Below, in pieces: positions 60,258 through 64,000 of a stretch of DNA of 64,000 bases (positions are counted from its first letter, which is position 1; the number at the start of each line of letters is the position of its first letter). Made by a program: the position numbers and the translations under genes. The notes beneath the pieces are model-generated. The model was not told the DNA's origin. It made no database searches and saw only the letters and a program-made list of their open reading frames with translations. This DNA comes from Rhizorhapis sp036570425. Lineage in GTDB: Bacteria > Pseudomonadota > Alphaproteobacteria > Sphingomonadales > Sphingomonadaceae. The DNA lies in contig DATCYF010000018.1 of NCBI GenBank assembly GCA_036570425.1, positions 62,001-126,000 on the forward strand, given 5' to 3'.

Positions 60258-60626
60258 TTAGCGCTGCGGCTCTGCAGTGCCCGCGGGCTGGGAAGTGGCG
60301 GCCGCCTGAATCTTTTGCTGGAGGGTCGGATCAGCTTGCGCCGCCTGTGCGATAGAGTTGAACTTCTCCGGGTCCAGCCCCTGCTTTTGAACGGCTGCAA
60401 GCATCAGGGGCTGCTTGCTTTCTTCTGGTACGGCTGTGTCAGCCTTGATTTGCTCCAGCTCTACAGCCGCTTTCGCAAATTTCTGAATATCAGCATCGCT
60501 GACATTAGCGGCTGTTGACGACGGAGCGGCTGGCGATGGCGCTGGCGCCGCCTCTTGCGCCATAGCTGCAGAAGAGAACGCCAGCGTTCCGGCGCTGAGC
60601 AGCATAATTTTGGTAATCGATCTCAA
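60258..60626 (-). CDS. DUF4168-like exported protein
   Basis: This 122-residue protein has a signal peptide (SITKIMLLSAGTLAFSSAAM, cleavage after AMA), an Ala/Pro linker, and a helical domain with SDADIQKFAKAAVELEQIKA and FNSIAQAAQADPTLQQKIQA, the DUF4168 pattern. The likely start is TTG 60626, because AGGAG sits seven bases upstream and it completes the positively charged signal start; ATG 60605 is the alternative. Function is unknown. Confidence 0.7.
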   Translation of the reverse strand: MRSITKIMLLSAGTLAFSSAAMAQEAAPAPSPAAPSSTAANVSDADIQKFAKAAVELEQIKADTAVPEESKQPLMLAAVQKQGLDPEKFNSIAQAAQADPTLQQKIQAAATSQPAGTAEPQR

Positions 60627-60801
60627 GGCTTTTCTCCTAATGACCTTACGGTAGACGCAACTTGGCGATACATCCGACGGGCGCAAACCCTTTCGGGACG
60701 ATCTGTGGCAATGTGGGGACGTGGAGAGCCATCAGGCGTGAAATCGCTCCCGGTCGGGGCGTCGGTAGATATGAAAGAAAGGCGAGCACCAGCTTGCGGC
60801 T

Positions 60802-61107
60802 TTAGACTTCAAGCCCTCGGCGCTCGATCTCGCTCAATATCGCTTGCGCTTGTTCAGTGGGATTATCGGGATCAGCAGAGAGATACAGCGTCGTTAGCTG
60901 CTCGTCGGTCATCTCGGCGATTTCGCCAACATGCTCGACCTCTTCGTTATAGATGACGATCGACAGAGTCGCGCCCTTCCGGTGCGCAAGGCTCACGATC
61001 ACCTTCTCCTGATAGCGCTCGATGATCTGGACCAGGTCTTCAAGCGAATTGAGGTCGATCAATTCCTCCCCTTCCGGCATGCTGGCAAATGAGAGAGTGG
61101 CCTTCAT
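60802..61107 (-). CDS. Conserved small protein of unknown function
   Basis: This 101-residue acidic cytoplasmic protein has LIDLNSLEDLVQIIERYQEK followed by VIVSLAHRKGATLSIVIYNE, a plausible alpha/beta fold, and a helical tail EQAQAILSEIERRGLEV. ATG 61107 has AAAGGA seven bases upstream. No family name can be given. Confidence 0.5.
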   Translation of the reverse strand: MKATLSFASMPEGEELIDLNSLEDLVQIIERYQEKVIVSLAHRKGATLSIVIYNEEVEHVGEIAEMTDEQLTTLYLSADPDNPTEQAQAILSEIERRGLEV

Positions 61108-61339
61108 CACTGCGTCCTTTCGATAGGGCTCAGTGCTAAGTGTTCGGCCTGGCCATCCAGTTCCCCTTGGCGTGTCGCCATCCCGCCCGATGCGCTTTTT
61201 TTATGCGGAAGGGCGCCCCCAGGGCAGGAACGGTCTGTTTGAAGCTGTGTCGGACAGGCGCTTTACTCTCCATAAGAGAGGCTATTCATTGCCCTGAAAG
61301 CTTGCGCGGATATAGTTCACCGATTAATATCTGGACGAA

Positions 61340-61471
61340 ATGATGAAAAAGACCATAGCCATTGCCGCGCTTTCCTTTGCCCTGACGCTGCTTGCTGCCT
61401 GCAATACCGTACAGGGCGTGGGCCGTGATATTGAATCCATCGGTTCGACGGGCGAAAGAGTCATGAGCTGA
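61340..61471 (+). CDS. Entericidin A/B family lipoprotein
   Basis: This 43-residue protein is MMKKTIAIAALSFALTLLAA, then CNTVQGVGRDIESIGSTGER. It shows a lipobox (LLAAC) and the entericidin pattern CNTxxGxGxDI. Such small lipoproteins are stress-linked in Escherichia coli. ATG 61343 is an equally good start. Confidence 0.85.
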   Translation: MMKKTIAIAALSFALTLLAACNTVQGVGRDIESIGSTGERVMS

Positions 61472-61548
61472 TTTGGCGGAATATCATGCCGAACAGCGCT
61501 GCCTTACATTCAGAATGGCGGAATTTGAATATTTCCGCGACGCTCTGA

Positions 61549-61586
61549 CCAGCCACAGCTTTTAACCCCAGCCACAGCTTTTAACC
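61549..61586. repeat. 19-bp perfect tandem duplication
   Basis: CCAGCCACAGCTTTTAACC occurs twice in direct succession (61549-61567 and 61568-61586) in the gap between the entericidin gene and tRNA-Leu. It may be a slippage product. Confidence 0.8.
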
Positions 61587-61735
61587 GAAGCGTTCTTCGT
61601 CGGCTGCTTCACGCCAAAGTTTCGTGCATCTTCCCTGAACCGCAAAACTTCAGAGGAGCCGACAACCTTCGCTCACCGCGGCGATCGCCCGGGAAAACGG
61701 GTGGCTTTACTCTACAAATTTGCCCTGAAATATTG

Positions 61736-61821
61736 TGGTACGGGTGGTCGGACTCGAACCGACACTCTGTCGCCAGAACCGGATTTTGAATCCGGCGCGT
61801 CTACCATTCCGCCACACCCGC
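61736..61821 (-). tRNA. tRNA-Leu (anticodon CAA)
   Basis: An 86-base class II tRNA on the minus strand: acceptor GCGGGTG/CACCCGT, anticodon stem CCGGA/TCCGG with loop TTCAAAA (anticodon CAA), a long variable arm around TTCTGGCGACAGAG, T-arm GTCGG/CCGAC, discriminator A and encoded CCA. The first pair is a G-T wobble. Confidence 0.95.
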
Positions 61822-62044
61822 ATCTTTTGTCCATCCGCCTAAACCCGAGCAAAAGCCAAGGTCATCGGCGGCTGACAATGCGCGGCTCTAGCGGAGGAGA
61901 ACGCGGCTGGCAACAGGTGCATCATCCCTCTCCTGCAAATTTTTGCGGAAGCTTTCCAGACGCCCATGGTTGCGGTTGCGAACCGATGGCCTATATTCGT
62001 TCCACGTGCAGACCCGATAACATTCTGGAAAAAGGTTTGTTCTT

Positions 62045-63505
62045 TTGACCGTTCCCTCTGCGACGTTCGTTCTCTTCGGCGCCACCGGCGATCTCGCCCA
62101 TCGGATGATCTTCCCGTCACTTTACAATCTTTTCGGCGATAATTTGTTGCCCGAGGATTTCCTGATCGTTGCTTCGGGCCGGTCGCCGCTGGACGATGCG
62201 GCGTTCCGCAAAGACATCGACAAGGGGCTGAAGGAATTTCTGGCTGACGGCCTCTATGATTCCCATCAGGCGGCAAAATTCGCCGAAATGATTATATATT
62301 GCCCGGTGAGCGTGGATAATGACGATCAGTTTGCCGCGCTTGCCGACCGAGTCAGCGACCGGATGGACAAGGGCTTCTCAATCTATCTTTCCACGCCGCC
62401 ATCCCTGTTCGCACCCACTGCAATGGCTTTGAAAAAGGCGGGGCTGACCGGACCCAACAGCCGAATCGCAATGGAAAAACCCATTGGCCACGATCTCCCG
62501 TCATGCCGGGAGGTCAACGAGGTCATGGGGTCAATCTTCGACGAGGATCGGATTTTCCGGGTCGATCACTATCTGGGCAAGGAAACCGTCCAGAATTTGC
62601 TGGCTCTGCGCTTTGGCAACATGCTGTTCGAACCCCTGTGGAATAATCATGCCATTGAGCATGTGCAGATCACTGTCGCCGAAACTGTGGGGCTGGAAGG
62701 GCGCGTCTCCTATTATGACGGCGTCGGCGCGCTGAAGGATATGGTGCAGAACCATTTGCTTCAGCTTCTCGCTCTTGTCGCCATGGAACCCCCGGCGCGC
62801 ATCGATTCGACCGCAGTGCGCGATGAGAAGGTGAAGGTGCTCCGCTCTCTGCGTCCCATGAACGAAAGCAGCGTGCTGACGCATAGCGTGAAGGGTCAAT
62901 ATGGCCCGGGCGCGGTCAAGGGGCAGATCGTCGTCGGCTATGACGATGAACTTGGCCGGGACTCGGACACCGAAACTTTCGTGGCGATCAAAGCCTTTGT
63001 CGATAACTGGCGCTGGAAAGGGGTGCCCTTCTATATCCGCACGGGCAAGCGACTGCCCAACAGGCAGTCGGAAATCCTGATTCAGTTCAAGAATGTTCCG
63101 CACTCCATCTTCGCGACCAAGGGCAAGGGGCTGGAACCCAACACCCTTATCATCCGCCTTCAGCCGGAGGAAAATATCCGACTCCTCATCATGGCGAAAC
63201 AGCCGGGGCTGGATCGCGAAGGCGTCGAACTGCGTGAGGTCGGCCTGAACGTCAGTCTGGATGCCGCCTTCGCAAAGACGCGCCGCCGCATTGCCTATGA
63301 GCGCCTGATCCTTGATCTGCTGGAGGGTGATCCAACCCTGTTCGTGCGAGCCGACGAAGTGGAGGCGGCATGGGCCTGGATCGACAGCATCCATCATGGC
63401 TGGGCCGCCGCTGATATGAAGCCGGTAAAATATGCCGCGGGGAACTGGGGTCCGTCCTCGGCCATTGCTCTTATCGAACGGGATGGAGCGAGTTGGCATG
63501 ACTGA
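62045..63505 (+). CDS. zwf: Glucose-6-phosphate dehydrogenase
   Basis: This enzyme oxidises glucose-6-phosphate to 6-phosphogluconolactone with NAD(P). It has 486 residues. FVLFGATGDLAHRMIFPSLY is the coenzyme fold, EKPIGHDLPS and the active-site RVDHYLGKETVQNLLALRFG are diagnostic. The start is TTG 62045 (AAAGG about nine bases upstream), since no ATG lies near the conserved N-terminus. edd overlaps its end by eight bases, forming an Entner-Doudoroff unit. Confidence 0.96.
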   Translation: MTVPSATFVLFGATGDLAHRMIFPSLYNLFGDNLLPEDFLIVASGRSPLDDAAFRKDIDKGLKEFLADGLYDSHQAAKFAEMIIYCPVSVDNDDQFAALADRVSDRMDKGFSIYLSTPPSLFAPTAMALKKAGLTGPNSRIAMEKPIGHDLPSCREVNEVMGSIFDEDRIFRVDHYLGKETVQNLLALRFGNMLFEPLWNNHAIEHVQITVAETVGLEGRVSYYDGVGALKDMVQNHLLQLLALVAMEPPARIDSTAVRDEKVKVLRSLRPMNESSVLTHSVKGQYGPGAVKGQIVVGYDDELGRDSDTETFVAIKAFVDNWRWKGVPFYIRTGKRLPNRQSEILIQFKNVPHSIFATKGKGLEPNTLIIRLQPEENIRLLIMAKQPGLDREGVELREVGLNVSLDAAFAKTRRRIAYERLILDLLEGDPTLFVRADEVEAAWAWIDSIHHGWAAADMKPVKYAAGNWGPSSAIALIERDGASWHD

Positions 63506-64000
63506 TCTGAATTCCACCATTGCCGCGGTGACGGAACGAATCGTGAAGCGCAGCGCGCAGGCACGCACCAAATATCTGGACCTCATCAAGCGCGGACGCG
63601 ATGCGGGGATCAATCGCACACAGCTTTCCTGCGGCAATCTGGCGCACGGCTTTGCCGCCAGTGGAGACGACAAACCCATCATAAAGTCCGGCAATGCCAT
63701 GAACATGGGCATCGTCACTGCCTATAACGACATGCTCTCGGCGCATCAGCCCTATGGCCGTTATCCCGAGATGATAAAGATCGCCGCTCGGGAAGTCGGC
63801 GCCACGGCGCAAGTCGCCGGCGGGGTGCCTGCCATGTGCGATGGCGTGACGCAGGGTCAGGCGGGCATGGACCTGTCACTCTTTTCCCGCGACACCATTG
63901 CGATGGGCACAGCGATCGCGCTCTCCCACGGAATGTTCGAAGGGGCATTGCTGCTGGGCATTTGCGACAAGATCGTGCCCGGCCTGCTGATCGGCGCGCT
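63498..64000 (+). CDS. edd: Phosphogluconate dehydratase (partial)
   Basis: This iron-sulfur dehydratase converts 6-phosphogluconate to KDPG in the Entner-Doudoroff pathway. The first 167 codons are visible before the window ends. NMGIVTAYNDMLSAHQPYGR, GGVPAMCDGVTQGQAGMDLS and MFEGALLLGICDKIVPGLL match the IlvD/Edd family, including the CDGVTQG cluster-ligand cysteine. It starts eight bases inside zwf with GGAG upstream, so the two are translationally coupled. Confidence 0.95.
   Translation, partial: MTDLNSTIAAVTERIVKRSAQARTKYLDLIKRGRDAGINRTQLSCGNLAHGFAASGDDKPIIKSGNAMNMGIVTAYNDMLSAHQPYGRYPEMIKIAAREVGATAQVAGGVPAMCDGVTQGQAGMDLSLFSRDTIAMGTAIALSHGMFEGALLLGICDKIVPGLLIGA

Noticed and set aside
1..64000. 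CRISPR arrays, rRNA genes, intact insertion sequences, replication origin
   Set aside because: No regularly spaced repeats, rRNA sequence, transposase gene with terminal repeats or DnaA-box cluster was seen.

Overview
The window looks like chromosomal DNA of an alphaproteobacterium of the Sphingomonadaceae (Sphingobium/Sphingomonas type). The grounds are protein family content and gene order: a gene-transfer-agent-type terminase pair, glnB-glnA, a tamA-tamB pair, bamD-recN-ligA, the rimP-nusA-ylxR-infB-rbfA-truB-rpsO-pnp operon, rarA, and zwf followed by edd (Entner-Doudoroff). The DNA is GC-rich and often uses GTG or TTG starts. No species can be fixed from the sequence alone.

Layout. 1-1622 (minus): terminase large and small subunits, the edge of a phage or gene-transfer-agent packaging cluster that runs off the left end. 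1623-3998 (plus): a regulatory region with a 17-bp NtrC-like palindrome and a sigma54-like promoter, then glnB, glnA and a strong terminator. 4068-14931: DUF2239, tamB/tamA, DUF1465, two small YdcH-type genes, a PilZ protein, phenylalanine 4-hydroxylase, a DUF2459 membrane protein and a double-PilZ protein. 15071-19584 (minus): ligA, recN, bamD. 19829-30073 (minus): the translation/transcription operon, with a secreted DUF6491-type gene between rbfA and truB.

30329-46180: a PQQ-type sugar dehydrogenase lipoprotein, NUDIX hydrolase, RcnB-like protein, manA, secreted amidohydrolase, hydroxyisobutyrate-dehydrogenase-like reductase, threonine ammonia-lyase, Bpt and a GT-C-like membrane protein. 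These are followed by a surface-sugar group: ugd (UDP-glucuronate), wecC and wecB (UDP-ManNAcA), and a divergent mannose-1-phosphate guanylyltransferase.

46223-55700 reads as an accessory region. It begins at tRNA-Gly(CCC) with a decayed tyrosine-recombinase tail. It then holds a TonB-C-like secreted protein, a TetR/homocysteine methyltransferase pair, a PAS protein, a complete ECF41 sigma-factor unit with its own recognisable promoter, a TIR-like protein with a novel-looking C-terminal domain, an alpha/beta hydrolase, a GST-like protein, an LprI-like protein and a basic secreted protein. Core genes resume at 55905: MOSC protein, GT4 glycosyltransferase, rarA, a conserved hypothetical, tRNA-Thr(TGT), small envelope proteins, tRNA-Leu(CAA), zwf and the start of edd.

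The most interesting candidate system is the orphan TIR-like protein at 51658-52584, a plausible NAD-degrading defence effector fused to a beta-rich domain. The ECF41 unit next to it is the best-supported regulatory circuit. Family names rest on reading the sequences; no database search was run.
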